From: Lucifuga dentata
Lineage: Eukaryota; Chordata; Actinopteri; Ophidiiformes; Bythitidae
DNA length: 64,000 bases
Assembly: GCA_014773175.1 (NCBI GenBank)
Contig: VXCM01000753.1
Span: 153,501-217,500, forward strand
Reading direction: 5' to 3'
Shown: positions 10,531 through 22,709 of the stretch, piece after piece
How the letters are laid out: every line of letters starts with the position of its first letter
How positions within the stretch are numbered: the first letter of the stretch is position 1
Translations under genes and position numbers: made by a program
Notes under the pieces: generated by a model
Told to the model about the DNA's origin: nothing
Seen by the model: only the letters and a program-made list of their open reading frames with translations
Database searches by the model: none

Positions 10531-11350
10531 ACCACATACGTTGTTATTGTTATAATTAGGCAATTGTAACTGCATAAACTATCAACTTAAACCTTGATTA
10601 CACCCTTGGATTGAGCATTTTTTTTAGTTTTAAAACATGTAATTCATACTTTGAAACAAAACACATTGTGAGTCATTGTTACAGTTTTATATTTGCATTC
10701 ACTTTTTCACAGAGTATCCACGATCAAAGGACACTAGTGCACCGTTGTAGTAATCTGCTTTACACTGAGAAACTTGTCATGCAAATGTGTGTGACAGATC
10801 TCTTCATAGAGAGAGAAAAACAAAACAATGCTTACAGAAACAAAACTTCTGAAGATGACATTCTGTCACTAATTGAATCAGATGGCAAGACAGAAATAGA
10901 GGAATATTGTTCATTTGTTATACAAAAACAAATTTTATTATACATAATTCACTTTATGCACATTTTGTTATTGCAATTCACCCTGTATTGCTCTCTGAAT
11001 TATTATTCTGAATATGCAACAGCTTTTAATAATTTAACATGTCAGTGTTTATTTCCTACATGCCGTAGTTGAAATGAATTTGTTTGAATTTTGTCTCAGT
11101 TTTGTGTACTTCCTCTTTTGATATTGCATGTTTTTTCCCCTCTAGAAAGTGTGTCATTTGAAGAAAGAGTTTTCAGATCCACAAATAGATCAACATTCCT
11201 CTTGAGTGGGAATCAGAACACATTTGGCTCACAAATGTTAAGTATCTCTCTTCATTATAAACAAATGGATCACGCTGCCTTCAAGCCCTACATTAGCGTA
11301 AGAGTATCTGCTTAATCCTGCAGAATATTTCTATGAGGTATTTTCTCATN
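10531..11350. other. AT-rich non-coding segment
   Basis: The longest frame (153 aa, 10611-11072) has no domain or motif that I recognise, and its composition matches random AT-rich translation. An N at 11350 precedes the poly(A) tract. Confidence 0.55.

Positions 11351-11379
<29 letters not shown>
11351..11379. repeat. Poly(A) tract next to an N
   Basis: 29 A residues directly after the N at 11350. Length uncertain. Confidence 0.9.
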
Positions 11380-11382
<3 letters not shown>

Positions 11383-12660
11383 GAATGAGTTTTCGATCAC
11401 TTTCCACATTTCTCCACACAGTGTTCTTTTGGGGCCAGAATGTGGCCAGCAGCTTTTGGCTGTTACATATCTGACACAAACCTCAGCGAGCCACCAAACA
11501 ACAGTAACCATTTTATTCTTGCACTTTACACTGCCTGCTTCTAGCGATAACGTCTAGCGCTCATAGCTTTCCACTGTTACGTTACTGACACCAGCCTCAG
11601 AAAGGGCTTGCCACACACACACGTGCGTATTCATAATCTCTCTTTCTATCACTCTGTTTTTCTTTCAAATGAAAAGGCAGACACATACGTGATAGCATCT
11701 ACCAGCCACAGCTGGGCTTTGCTTGTGTTAGCAATAGGCCACATTTGTTTCCTGAGAAGTCTGAAACAGAGAACAGGAGTTACCACAGTACTGACACTTG
11801 GGCTCAACTATTCCCCGCGTATGTGAGAGTGAGAGTGTGTTTGTGTGTGCAGAAGCATATGTGTGGGGTTATCTGCGTATTTGCGTGTGTGTTTGCACTC
11901 CACTGATAGGGTAAGCTTTTTTTTAAAAAAAAAAAAAAAAAAAAACTAAACAAAACAAATCAGCCGCATGCTTAATCTTCTTTCTTATCTCCAAACTGTT
12001 CGCGAGGCCTTCCAGGCAATTTTCCTTTCTAACTATTGATCTTTATCACCTTCTAACCCGACATAACAGATTATTTCCCCAAAATTGAAGTACCTTGCTC
12101 CTTCTCATTTCATTTATAATAATATATATTTTAATCCAACAAATAATGAGCCAAAACCAAACAACATCCATTTCAAATCATATTCAAACTAATATCCACA
12201 CACAATTGTCAGATGAGTTGATTCAGTTGTTATGGTGGAAAGTAGAAGGGCATTCATTACTTTGCATATTTTTTCTAATGATATATTGGCCTCAAGAGAT
12301 ATAAAAAATATATTAAACACAATGGTTTTCTGGCTTCTGTAACTATTAAAGGTATATCAAACCCGTTAGCTTCAGCATTATCTCAGCTATACATTAATAG
12401 TTGTTACATCTTTCTAACCTACACTGACAAAAACTGATGTTGAGTCCTTTTAAATGAGATGTTACATATAAAAATTTAGCCTTATTTAATTGATTTCAAT
12501 GTGTTATTTTGTTCTGCTCAATATTTTTGATTAGTTGGAATTATATTTCCCAGTGTTTCAAACATCTTATTTAATTAAAAGTTACTAGAAAACAAAATGT
12601 CACAGCTCTATTATCATCTCTGTTAATTCCAGCATGTATTTTAGGTCACCAGATATAGAC
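11380..12660. other. Non-coding segment
   Basis: 11390-11820 is mixed-composition unique sequence. 11820-11900 is TG-rich. A T8A21 palindromic homopolymer lies at 11917-11945. 12060-12650 is AT-rich. No gene recognised. Confidence 0.55.
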
Positions 12661-12988
12661 CGTTATTCGGATTTGGGCCAAATTGCACCTATTAATAGCT
12701 TTTTTTTTTTTTTTTTTNTGGTGTTATAAAAAAAAAAAAAAGCTTAAAAAAAGCTAAATCCAAGGGTTTCTTTGAAGAAACTGAGAAAAATATTGAAAAA
12801 CTCCCTACTTTGCACCTACCGTGCTAAGAAATGATTGGAAAAATTCCTGCATGGACCTCTGGACAAAATATAATGGCCGTGCCCCACCCTTACACCAGCC
12901 TTTGTTAAAATCCTGTTCATAACTTCTGAACTTACAAACCAACAAGCGTGGGTGAAAAATTCCTCGGTGGAGGTAATAGAATTGCAGC
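12661..12988 (+). mobile_element. GGCGGAGGTAA-ended interspersed repeat, copy 1 (decayed)
   Basis: It starts with a TTCGGATTTGGGCCA motif and an ATTGCACCTATTAATAG motif shared with the copies at 22325 and 61631. It ends with GGTGAAAAATTCCTCGGTGGAGGTAATAG, shown here as separate motifs GGTGAAA and CGGTGGAGGTAA. This matches a repeat widespread in aquatic animals whose end reads near CCTTGGCGGAGGTAAT. No coding capacity. A poly(T)-N-poly(A) patch at 12700-12740 (N at 12718) interrupts it. Confidence 0.55.
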
Positions 12989-13074
12989 TGAGAAAAAAAA
13001 AAAGTGATACNGTGGGTGAAAAATTCCTCGGTGGAGGTAATAGAATTGCAGCTGAGAAAAAAAAAAAGTGATAC
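12948..13074. repeat. 63-bp duplication around N
   Basis: 12948-13010 equals 13012-13074, with the N at 13011. It duplicates the end of the repeat above plus flanking DNA with an A11 run; probable assembly artefact. Confidence 0.9.
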
Positions 13075-13637
13075 TTTGCTGTTAAAAGTACATAGGTTTT
13101 ACATTTCTTAATAGTTCATCACTGAGCCTTTTCAGTTGCATAACCTAATACAGATTTTTCTTTTTTGCTCTCTTCTCTTTTGTCTACCAGATTAAACTCT
13201 ACTGTCTTTATGTGTCACCTATAACATAGCAGTGTAAACCACAATTCTCTCTTTTTTCACTTTTTCCTCTTTGCATTTGTTCTTCATCCATTCTACATCA
13301 CATTGTGATCCACCAGAAAACATTTTGTTGCTTGATTCCTAAATTTTTAGTAGCTATAAAGGTTTTCACCCACCAGCACTGATACAAATCTGTGACAGCA
13401 AGACATGCTGACTGCATAATACAGAGGACAGACGCACTACTCTTTTACACCTGCCACGGTATTGGAGGCCACGGGACTACAGCATGGAGAAATGGTCATG
13501 ATGGTAGATTGTGGGAGTTTGTATGGATTTACTGTCAGTTGGATCTGGGTCCTGGCTGTGACTGACAGACCTGTAGAAGCCTCGGCTAAGGGGCAGGAAG
13601 GCTGGAATTTAATGTAATTTACTGTTTGGTTCACGGT

Positions 13638-13640
<3 letters not shown>
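13075..13640. other. Non-coding segment
   Basis: T-rich to 13290, then mixed unique sequence. 13437-13634 carries a 65-aa minus frame without recognisable features. Confidence 0.55.

Positions 13641-13687
<47 letters not shown>
13641..13687. repeat. (TC)n microsatellite
   Basis: About 23 perfect TC units. Confidence 0.95.
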
Positions 13688-13692
<5 letters not shown>

Positions 13693-14689
13693 ACTTTCTG
13701 TTTTTGGTTTTGTCTTTACCCCTCCAGATGAATGGACACCCACAAGTCATTGTGCACATGCACACATAAACAGATACGAAAAACACCTGCACGCCTCAGA
13801 CCAAAGTGCAACGACACACAGAGTCACATCGACACGCACAGACCCTTCAGCGGGCGCTGATGACATGATGGATTGCTTGTGTCAGTGTCAGTACAGGCAA
13901 AATCAGCCCAGTACTGATAAGGTGCACGACACCAGACCTTCACCGTACACTAGCAGTCCTGCCTAATAGCTCTCTTCCCTTTTTCCTGCACACAACATGT
14001 GCGTGAAAGAATGTGTTTTAGGGGGGTTGAGTGTTGGTACAGGATGGACTGCTCGTTTGTCTGTCCATATGTAGGGATTTGTCTATATATGGATGGGATT
14101 TCTACAGTATGATGTGTCTGTGTGTGTGGTTCATTGCTACTGTGTTTGTTTCAGTATTGGTGTCTCTATGAAATGTTGAAATGTATGCATATTGCTGAAT
14201 TTATCTGTGTGTGTGTGTGTGTGTGTGTGTCCGTATCACTTATTGAAACAGAGCAGTTCGGCTCTCCAGCAGACTGGATTGAGCACCTGCAGCAGTTTGC
14301 CACCTGTCATTTGTTATCCATCACATGCAGCGACACCATGGCTTTGGTTATTGATGGTATGTATGGTAATTCCACTTCTATCGCTTTACTGATGGGAAGT
14401 TGATACTGCGAATAAGAAAATGTGGGTGGTGTCAAACCTACTCAATTACTTTTATGAATAGTTTCTTTAAAGTACTCTGAACTGACATCTATCTTTTCCG
14501 ATGGGCTTGACAAAGCAGTCATATCACACCTGGAGAAATAAAATCCCTTACCCAAAGAACTATGCAAGTCTGGTAAAATTCTAGAATTTTAGATTTCCTC
14601 AGCTAAAGTTATAAGTTTGAATGTAGTATGTGTTACCTTTTACACTGCGAGAGCTTTGAATATGAAAATAATCTATTTACATAAGCGAG
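13688..14689. other. Non-coding segment with (TG)n
   Basis: CA-rich patches lie at 13740-13850. A perfect (TG)12 run at 14206-14230 opens Cys/Val-rich frames, which I do not accept as genes. The remaining sequence is unique and unrecognised. Confidence 0.6.
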
Positions 14690-15000
14690 CTTCTTTTGTG
14701 TTGTTGTTCTCATTTACCCAATTAGACCAAAATCAGCGCTCTCCCTCGGTGCTAACTCACTAAATGGGAAATTACGCCAAAAAGATAAGGGAGTGCCGGA
14801 TAATGTGTAGGATCTCGGTGTAGTTCTTTCAGCATGACTGCTCAGCGCTGCCTGAGTAGAATTAATGACATTCTGTGGTGGGTTCCTGATGAATTTTTAA
14901 ACAGCTCCTTTTCATTCCTGTGCTGACATTTTGATTGCATTTTGTTTCAGCAATAACTGTATGAGAGAGAAGAGAAATAGTAAGAGTGAGTGAGCAGATT
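14690..15000. promoter_or_regulatory. Candidate conserved non-coding block
   Basis: Non-repetitive sequence of balanced composition, with AGAATTAATGACATTCTGTG and ACAGCTCCTTTTCATTC type segments. It lacks microsatellites and frames with protein character. The call rests on appearance alone, so conservation is untested. Confidence 0.25.
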
Positions 15001-15360
15001 GCCTAAAAATAAACACATCACTGTTCCGCTAAAGTGACTCTGACATGGATTGTACAGACAGATATCAGAGTTAATACATGGACAGAAATAATGGGTTTTG
15101 CAGTAAAACAAATTGCAACTGTTTCTTAATATCATGATGTTGTGAATGCCAATAGCTAATGCACATAAGGCCTGTTGCTAACACTACATTAATCTAATTT
15201 GTAGGAAGTGAGCCACATATGCATAATCTAAATATCACTTTTTAAAATATGGATGTTTATGTCTCAAGTTAAGAGAGCATTGGAAGTGCAGGGTAACCAC
15301 ATAGTTTAATGGCTTAAATAAATTGCTACCATATTAAAAGTACATTTCCATAATATTCCT
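15001..15360. other. AT-rich non-coding segment
   Basis: Nothing recognised. The 62-aa minus frame at 14947-15135 has no features. Confidence 0.5.
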
Positions 15361-15830
15361 GCACCTCTGTGAGAGGTTACCATGATATTTTAATAGATAA
15401 GTGCCCCATGAGAAGGGGGATAGGGGGAAAAACTGAGGTCATTGATATCGTAAGGCACCATAGGATAATAAGCAGCTCAATCTCTGGTTACACATTGTTT
15501 TCAAATTCTTTTAATTGCATCTTCCCGGCTCTCATCAGGGGTGGCGACCCTAGAAGTGAGGTACAGGGTCATTCTCCAGCAGCAGCCTTTGAAGCCCAGG
15601 CGCCTACCTCTCTCTGTCTCTTCCCACTACTTTGTGTGGCCTTGAATTGCAAATTGTTTTAAAATACGCATAATGAGCACGGCGGCAAATGTTGAGGCTC
15701 TTTGTCTTTCCCTCACTCAGCCTTTAGCACAACTAAATGAGTTAAGATTGCTCTATTGAATTACAAACGATTATTTTACTTACTCCTACCCAGCGCATGC
15801 ATAATGAAAGAGAGAAGAACATGGAATATC
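15361..15830. promoter_or_regulatory. Candidate conserved non-coding block
   Basis: Repeat-free, with a TTTTAATTGCATC motif, TTGAATTGCAAATTG and GCGCATGCATAATGA. Composition differs from the AT-rich neighbours. The 97-aa frame at 15369-15662 has no recognisable domain. Possible enhancer, on appearance only. Confidence 0.3.
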
Positions 15831-16321
15831 GGTGGTTATGACTGTGTGGACTGTGAACCAGAGGCATGTTCATCTCAGTACAAATGATGATTTTAATGAT
15901 GTTACCTGGGGTTATTGTTAAGTAAACTGTTAGGGAATGTGTGTAATTATACGCAGGAGGAAAATTTTCATATTGACGGATGATTTATAACTGCCTGTCC
16001 CTTTGATAGGGAGCTCCCATGCATACGAATCCTTGTCTTTGTCTTTGTTCTTAAAATACAACTTGGCTAGCTCAGGTTCTGTGACATATTGGGCAACAAT
16101 ATGTTTTCCAAAGCTCATTTACAGCAAGAAGAGCTCATATTGTGCCACTGCAACAATAACACGTCTTAGTTCTGGACTAAATGATATACCACCAAATGAT
16201 TTCTAAAGAAATGGTAAGTAGACACTAAAACGTTTCTTTCAGTGACTGTCACAGCCTCTGTTGTCATCATGCTTCAGCAATTAATTGTCCACTCATCATT
16301 CAATTTCAAATTTAAAAGAAA
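15831..16321. other. Non-coding segment
   Basis: Unique AT-rich sequence. A small CTTTGTCTTTGT run at about 16035-16048 gives a Lys/Asp repeat on the minus strand. Confidence 0.5.
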
Positions 16322-16450
16322 TAAAACAGATGTATTGGCTCAACATGTCAGAATACATAGTGCACAACACTGTAGGTTTGAGTCCATCTCACCAGCTGTC
16401 ATGGTTTCTGTCTCTCACTCTCCTGTCTTTCCTATCACTTTCCACTGTGT
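16322..16450 (+). mobile_element. tRNA-derived SINE relic
   Basis: 16336-16347 (TGGCTCAACATG) fits a pol III A box. 16375-16385 (GGTTTGAGTCC) fits a B box with one change, at normal spacing. A body like CTGTCTCTCACTCTCCTGTC follows, typical of a teleost SINE whose 3' part is CT-rich and contains TTTCCTGTC. There is no cloverleaf or clear tail, so I call an old SINE fragment, not a tRNA gene. Confidence 0.45.
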
Positions 16451-16747
16451 ATGTATGAAATAATCAGCTGCCTGCAGCAGATATTTATTTAGAGCTGAAC
16501 ACCCCACGCATACTTTTACCACAGCCAGCAGTCTTTATTGGAAGGCTTCCACGCCTTGATGATAGGACCATCTGATGGTGAGATAATGGATACATTTTAG
16601 CCTATCAAGCAGTCAGTTCCTTGTAGAATCAATGATTGCCAACTTATTGCTATAAACTAGGGATTCTGCAATATAAATTTGGAAAATACTGAATCTAACA
16701 TTGTTCCAAAGACATAAACAAATCAGCTAATTATTCATGACACTACA

Positions 16748-17403
16748 AGAATAACCAGGGTTACAAAATAAGTACATTTACTCAAGTACAGTAATTATAG
16801 ATACATACTGTATAAGTAAATTTTGTGCTCATACTCAACATTTTAGATGGAAATATTGTACTTTTTACCTAACTATATTTATCTGATGGCCAAAGTTACG
16901 AGTAGCTTTACAGCTGAAGATGACTTCAACATGACATAGGATGCTGGGTAAAGGCCTTGTTCTATCTTATGGCATAATCATGTAATACATTAGCAAAAGA
17001 GTTTTTGAAAAGGAAAGAGGAAGACCGTTCTATATAACATTTAAAATGTAATCTAAAAGCATGAGAATCCACAAAATTGCGGATACCACTCTGTTTCCAC
17101 TTTCGGGTGAAGAATTTTTTTATGAGCAGTTTGGGGATTTTTAGTATGACATTCCAAAATTAACAGATACTGTAAAAGGTCCACATTGTTGGGCAAAAAA
17201 CATATTTTGGGGATATTCAAAATTTCATGCTCTGACAGGAACTGTTCATCATAATGATGACTTATATTTTGACATTTGAGCAAATCTGACTGCTAACAAT
17301 AGAGTTTTGAATGCAGAGTTTTACTTGCAATGGGGTATTTTTCCATTGCGGTATTACTACTTTTACCTGAGTATGGAATTTGTTTTCCGCCACTGGAAAT
17401 AAC
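16748..17403. mobile_element. Non-autonomous hAT-like transposon with 8-bp target duplication
   Basis: The element spans 16756-17395. The left end begins CAGGGTTACAAAATAAGTAC then ATTTACTCAAGTAC. The right end is CCTGAGTATGG then TTTTCCGCCACTG. These match a very common percomorph repeat that starts CAGTGGCGGAAAGTAAC and contains ACTCAAGTACTGTACTT. The flanking 8 bp are AGAATAAC (16748-16755) and GAAATAAC (17396-17403), identical at 6 of 8 bases, as expected for an aged hAT target duplication. The interior is AT-rich with no transposase. Confidence 0.75.
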
Positions 17404-18234
17404 CACAAAGGAAAATTATTGGGATTGGGACTTGACATGCACATGCGTATCATCTCATCCTGTAGGATTCTGACTTGCAGACATAAGTTAAAGTATAACT
17501 TAATATGGTTGTGTCTCCAAGAACTAAATTTCATGGTGTCAAAACACCATAGATCTTAAGTTCAAGGCTGGTTCTGGAAACCACTCAGACTAAGTGAAAC
17601 ATCCAATGTGCTGCACTGGATGTATTTCACTTTATCAGTCTATCTGGAAAATATGGATACCAGCTGACCCACTGCAATATGAAAATCCAATAAGAGCCGC
17701 CTGCAGTGCGAAACCAAACTTTTCAATTCACCCAAACAAATCACTCAGGTAATCACTGATTTACAACGCTTGCAGATTTATCAATAACAGCTTACTACTG
17801 CTACACAAGCCAAAAGGTCAAATCTCTGTCGCTGCAAGCACATTGTCTCCTCTCAGATTTACTAAATCTACAGTCGTATTGTCCCAGCGTTATCAATAAC
17901 TGACTCTGCACTCCCTTTGACACCTACACAGTGGACAAGCTGGCTACACACCATTCAGAGAAGTGATTAAGCTGGACTTTGGGAGAGCCACAGTGACATC
18001 ATTGGTGGTTCAAAAGCCGCCTCTCAACTCAAAAAGAGTATTAGAATGCATTTCATGCTCTGCTCAGTGAAAAGTGCAGAGCTGAAATTTACACCTTATT
18101 TGATGTCCGTCTCCCTGCTGTTAATTGGTAAAAGGATCCCTAACCCTTTTGATCTCCTCCTCAATCCCCTAAATGCCCAAGTCTGCTAAACTGTTCGGCA
18201 GGAGATATACCCTGCAGTTGCCCAGCAATGTAAA

Positions 18235-18236
<2 letters not shown>
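17404..18236. other. Non-coding segment
   Basis: Unique sequence. 17540-18060 has mixed composition and no recognisable repeat or frame. Confidence 0.5.
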
Positions 18237-18275
<39 letters not shown>

Positions 18276-18292
18276 TACTCCATCCTTTTCGN

Positions 18293-18331
<39 letters not shown>

Positions 18332-18347
18332 TACTCCATCCTTTTCG
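18237..18347. repeat. (CT)n microsatellite duplicated around N
   Basis: 18237-18291 and 18293-18347 are the same 55 bp, a CT run plus CTTACTCCATCCTTTTCG, separated by an N at 18292. Probably one CT array split by an unmerged overlap. Confidence 0.9.
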
Positions 18348-19491
18348 GCTTTCTCGCCTTTGGTTTACGTCCAGGCTGTGGAGAAATAAGAGATGACAGT
18401 TGTTACAGATATGCCAGTTTAATTACTTGTCAGCTTATAGGCCGTATCTCTGCTGCCCAACGCTGAAGCTTAACTTTTTCTAGTAGCTTAAAGCATGACC
18501 AGCCTCCAGTGCTTTAGTATTTAGCCATAAAACCCAGGAAATCTGAAAGATAAAAAAGCCACGAACAGCTTTTCTAATTTTATGGGGGAAGAGTGGGCAG
18601 TTTTCTGTCACTGTTGGAATTGGCTTCCTCCCTCTGTTCCCCCTGTGCAACAGTGACAGAAGAAGAGGGGCAAAAAGAGAGAATCTTGTAGAGAATGAAA
18701 TTACATCACATGAAGGGATGCATTCGTGTAGGATAAGCAGAACGTTTCTTACGGCTTGTGTGCCACTGTTGACACTTTTAAGTCTGGTTGCAAATTGATA
18801 GATGTGCTCAAGTCATTTTTTTTTTTTTTTTTCCCCTTTTGGAGGAGGGCCAACCTAGTCTCTCAAATCCAGTTTAGGGTATTTGGGAAACACAGCTGCT
18901 TATTTTGCAAGCTTCCCCTATTTGGCCAGTGTGACTGCAGGTGGCTCTATCTGCAGGTGCACATAGAGTGTACTTATGAAATTCAACACCTTATGGATTA
19001 TTGAGTTTTGGAATTTATATGTGCTGTAATAGGATCAATAGATTTTACGAAGGATACAAATACAGTATTTTGTATTTGTCTTTCATATCTTCACATACTT
19101 ACAGCAAACTCAAAAATAAAAGTATCACACTTAAATTATGACTCTAAATTATATATTAATATACAATATTGGCTTTGCTGTAAGTATAGTATGGACATAA
19201 AGGAAATCACTGTTGTCATCATATTCAATTAACTGGTTAATAATGTCAGTGAATGATTGAGCCGCAGATTAAATCATGATACATGCGCTGGGAAGCAAAG
19301 CCAATTGCAATCAGTAGCTCTCCTGAAAGCTTTACGGTTATTTCCCAGACATTAGGTTGTAGCATGTTTCTTTAACTTATGGTTGTGATATTCATTTGAT
19401 GATTAATCCTTTTAGTATTTTTTTTTCATTTTCTCCTTTGTGTCTTTGTAGTTAAACATTGCCATACTTGTAACCACATTACAAAATATAT
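18348..19491. other. Non-coding segment
   Basis: 18350-18760 is mixed unique sequence. A T-rich run lies at 18816-18832. 18960-19490 is AT-rich. No coding signal. Confidence 0.55.
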
Positions 19492-19550
19492 AATACTGTA
19501 TACTATAATAGTATAATATAATATAATATTCTATAATAGTATACTGTATA
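19492..19550. repeat. AT-rich self-complementary cluster
   Basis: Nested palindromes such as TATACTAT/ATAGTATA, plus the repeated unit CTATAATAGTATA (twice) around a TAATATAATATAATAT core. Could extrude as a cruciform. Confidence 0.7.
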
Positions 19551-19656
19551 ATCCTTTATTACATACTAGAGCTTATACATTGTGTCTAAGAGACATTTCA
19601 TGACACTTCAAGTTAGTGAAGCAACACTTTTGAGGCCATTTTATTGTATTTTATGT

Positions 19657-19830
19657 TATTATCCCTGCCAAAATTACTATACCCTCATCATTTTTCAAAT
19701 ATTTTTGTCAGTTTCTTCAAAAACAATACACCAATCTCAATTTTAAAAAAAAGAAGGCATATTGAGCCATTTGGTCCTGATTTGGATAAGGAGCTTGATC
19801 TGTTGTCTACACTTTTTGCTAGGATGGGGG
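19657..19830 (-). mobile_element. GGCGGAGGTAA-ended interspersed repeat, copy 2 (decayed, minus strand)
   Basis: Read on the minus strand it contains GATTGGTGTATTGTTTTTGA then AGAAACTG, shared with the copy at 22325. It runs to TTTTGGCAGGGATAATA, a decayed form of the family end. The 5' part matches GGACCAAAT of the other copies only loosely. Confidence 0.5.
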
Positions 19831-21156
19831 AAGCACATTAATGGAATTGCTGTACAGCAACAAATAGGGCAGAAACATGCAACAACTACTAATGTATAAC
19901 TGATTCAGTTGCATGCAGATGGTTTTGAAATATATTTAATGGTTACAGAGATCGATCAAGAAAAAACAAAGTCTATTAGAGCTGAGAACAAACCTCAGAC
20001 TTGTTCAGCCTTGGCTGAGGTATGGGCTGTAATGAGTGCCCTTCTAGTTTTATGTTATTTTATCCTGCTTTATTTTATTTTAGGAAATGGCATGCATTTC
20101 GACAGAGCCACGTAGGGAAGAGGATGGATGGCAGCGAGCGAAAAGAGCAGCAGAGTTTTGGACACATGCCTGCTTCGGGCCCATTGTTCAGGGCTCCCTC
20201 AGTGTTTATCCCTGGCTTTGTCTCCCACCATGATACATACTTTTCATTGAAGCAAAACAGATTATTTGTTACCATAGTTTCAGCATTGCTCAGTTTTACC
20301 GCAAAACATACTGGGGTTTAGGGAGGAGGAATAAAAGCCTGGTTCAATATACAAATAAATAAATAAGAGATTATACCTGTTCTTTTCATCATTGGTGATC
20401 ATATTGTCAGTGCGTGGCAGAAGCTTTGTCCTTTTCGCAGGCATCTGAATGCTTTTCCTGTTTCCTGTAAAAGCAATACAGTTCCACGGTATAAATTTGT
20501 TTAATGGTTATGAACAAACAATAGACAATTTTTTTTTCCAAACCTGAATCTTCTGAGCAGAATTCCTTCCAGTCTCCCACGTACACCCCTGTCATCATAT
20601 GTATTACATTGTCACATAACACATAACCCTCCTGCCTCCATCTACCTTCACTCAGCTGTAGCTACCTCAGCGTTAGCCTACAAATCGTGCTGATGATCAC
20701 GCTGCATCGCTGAGCAGTAAGGTTTTATACATAGTAGTAATGGTATTATTTTATGGCCGTCATTTCAATGGATTTTAGAATGGCTCATAAAGCAAAACAG
20801 TTTGCACTTCTCTTGCAGACCTTCTGCCTCATAATGAAAAGCCAAGATCAGCTGACTGCTAACTCTATTTACAAGCTCACATAATTCCATTGTGGCAGCA
20901 CTATCAGAGTAAATACGCTTAGCCCAGTGATGCATACCCCCGTAGAAAATGAAAGCAAGATGAGATAGAGGTCACATGACTGCAGAAACACCTTTTAAAA
21001 CACTTAATGTGCCTTAGCTGATGTCCAAAGCATGTAGGTTATTACCAGTTGTGTGAAAGCTAATTAATGGATAATTTGAATGATATTCAAGATGCCTCAC
21101 TCAATCGCACAGTCGGTGGCTTTGACCTTCTAGAACCTGATCATTTCTCACCCTGA

Positions 21157-21160
<4 letters not shown>
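19831..21160. other. Non-coding segment
   Basis: 20090-20330 and 20640-21120 are mixed unique sequence. An AAATAAATAAATAA run lies near 20352. The 99-aa frame at 20022-20321 shows no domain. Nothing firm to call. Confidence 0.5.

Positions 21161-21187
<27 letters not shown>
21161..21187. repeat. Poly(T) tract
   Basis: 27 consecutive T. Confidence 0.95.
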
Positions 21188-22324
21188 GCCAAGGGAAGCG
21201 TCATCAGTATGTCTGCTTACTTTCTGTGATCAGACCTGAATTGAAATTCTGCCTTGAAGGGCAATATTATGAGGGGTAGTCATCTGTAAAGATAGGTAAA
21301 CTATAAATCTCATAACGTATTACAGTTGAATGTTAAGGCTTTATTATTCCTTGCATGCTTTATAAAAAAGATGATTGTGAAAAACAGAGCAGAAAGCAAA
21401 AGCATATCACCATCAAATAAGTTGAAGCATTAATTGAATTATATATCTATGAGATAATGCAGCAGTATGTGAGAGTATTTTCTATTGTAGAACTGTATCA
21501 AATGAACACTGGCAAGCAAGTGTGGCAAACAAACAAGGCAGCACACATTAATAACTCTGATAGAGACATAAGAAAGACGATAGCCAATGAATGAAGACTG
21601 GTGAACACATTTCAGAGCTTTTTTCTTCTTTCCATTGGGTGAGTGTGTGAGGGAATATCTTTTAATATCGCTTCAAGCAAAGATATCCCATTTAGACATC
21701 GCTCAAACAGTTATTAACAGTATTGATTTATGTTTGAGTGATTGGAAGCCAGGGGAGGGAGATGAAGTCAACCATCATGACCTCTCGCCTCGGGACGGAA
21801 ACTTCCTGACACAGATCATGGCTGTCTCTCATGTGAAACAGCTTCTGCCTGTGACATCTTAGATTACTGGATACAGGCTATAGACGGCAGCAAGATAACT
21901 CTTCCTATATGATGTTGACCAAATCTTTCCATTGCTCTCTTTCAAAACACATTGCTCTTTTTTGAAATGTAGCTCCAGTCATTTTGTTCACACAGGTAAT
22001 AATATGAGGCCTGGATGCTTTTACCAGCAATTATGTCTTGAACAATTACACAATTACAGTATTCTTTTTTTTTTTTTTTTAATAGTTTTATTCCTTGTTA
22101 TCTGGCGGCTATGTATTATATGATCCATCCAGTATTTTTCTGGATCTACAGTATCACCATAACTACTAATGATACATCAAAACTGTTTGCATGATACGAA
22201 AATCAGCATCATCTCAGCTTTTCATGTAGCACTGCATTCTGCATTTTCTAGCCTTATTTGTTACTACACAGCAATTCCATTAATGTGTCCCCTGTCGAAG
22301 TATATATTTTTGTCTGCCAGAGCT
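21188..22324. other. AT-rich non-coding segment
   Basis: No gene. A T run lies at about 22065-22080. Otherwise unique sequence with no recognised family. Confidence 0.5.
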
Positions 22325-22637
22325 GAATCCTCATCTAGATCCCAACCAAGTTGTGCTTATTAATAGTCTATCATGGAATAAATATGTCTGATTTGTTTTC
22401 ATTCAGATTGGTGTATTGTTTTTGAAGAAATCAAAAGTAATAGACCATTTTTAAATTTAAAACATTCCTAGGTTCGCCCCTGGGTCCAGATATGCATCCA
22501 AATTAAATGGGTTCTTGCCTGAACCATGCTCCACCCTCCATCAAGTTTTGTCAAAATTGGTTCATAAACATTTGAATAATCCTGCTAACAAACCTAACAG
22601 ATGTTGGTGAAACCATAACTTCTTTAGCGGAGGTAAA
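22325..22637 (+). mobile_element. GGCGGAGGTAA-ended interspersed repeat, copy 3 (best preserved)
   Basis: Motifs in order: ATTAATAGTCTATCATGGA, then AGATTGGTGTATTGTTTTTG, then CCATGCTCCACCCTCCATCA, AAGTTTTGTCAAAATTGGTT, ATCCTGCTAACAAACC and finally TTAGCGGAGGTAA. This order is typical of a repeat found across fish and marine invertebrates (CCCTCCACCAAGTTT, CCTGCTAACAAAC, GGCGGAGGTAAT). No coding capacity, so non-autonomous. It is the reference for the other three copies in this window. Confidence 0.7.
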
Positions 22638-22709
22638 TACAATATTGCTTCTTCAAACACAATCAGTGCTTACTGATGATATTATCTCCTTCAATCTATG
22701 TGTGGGGTG

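Noticed and set aside
16336..16410. Functional tRNA gene
   Set aside because: A and B boxes are present, but no acceptor or anticodon stem can be folded and the sequence continues into a SINE-like body.
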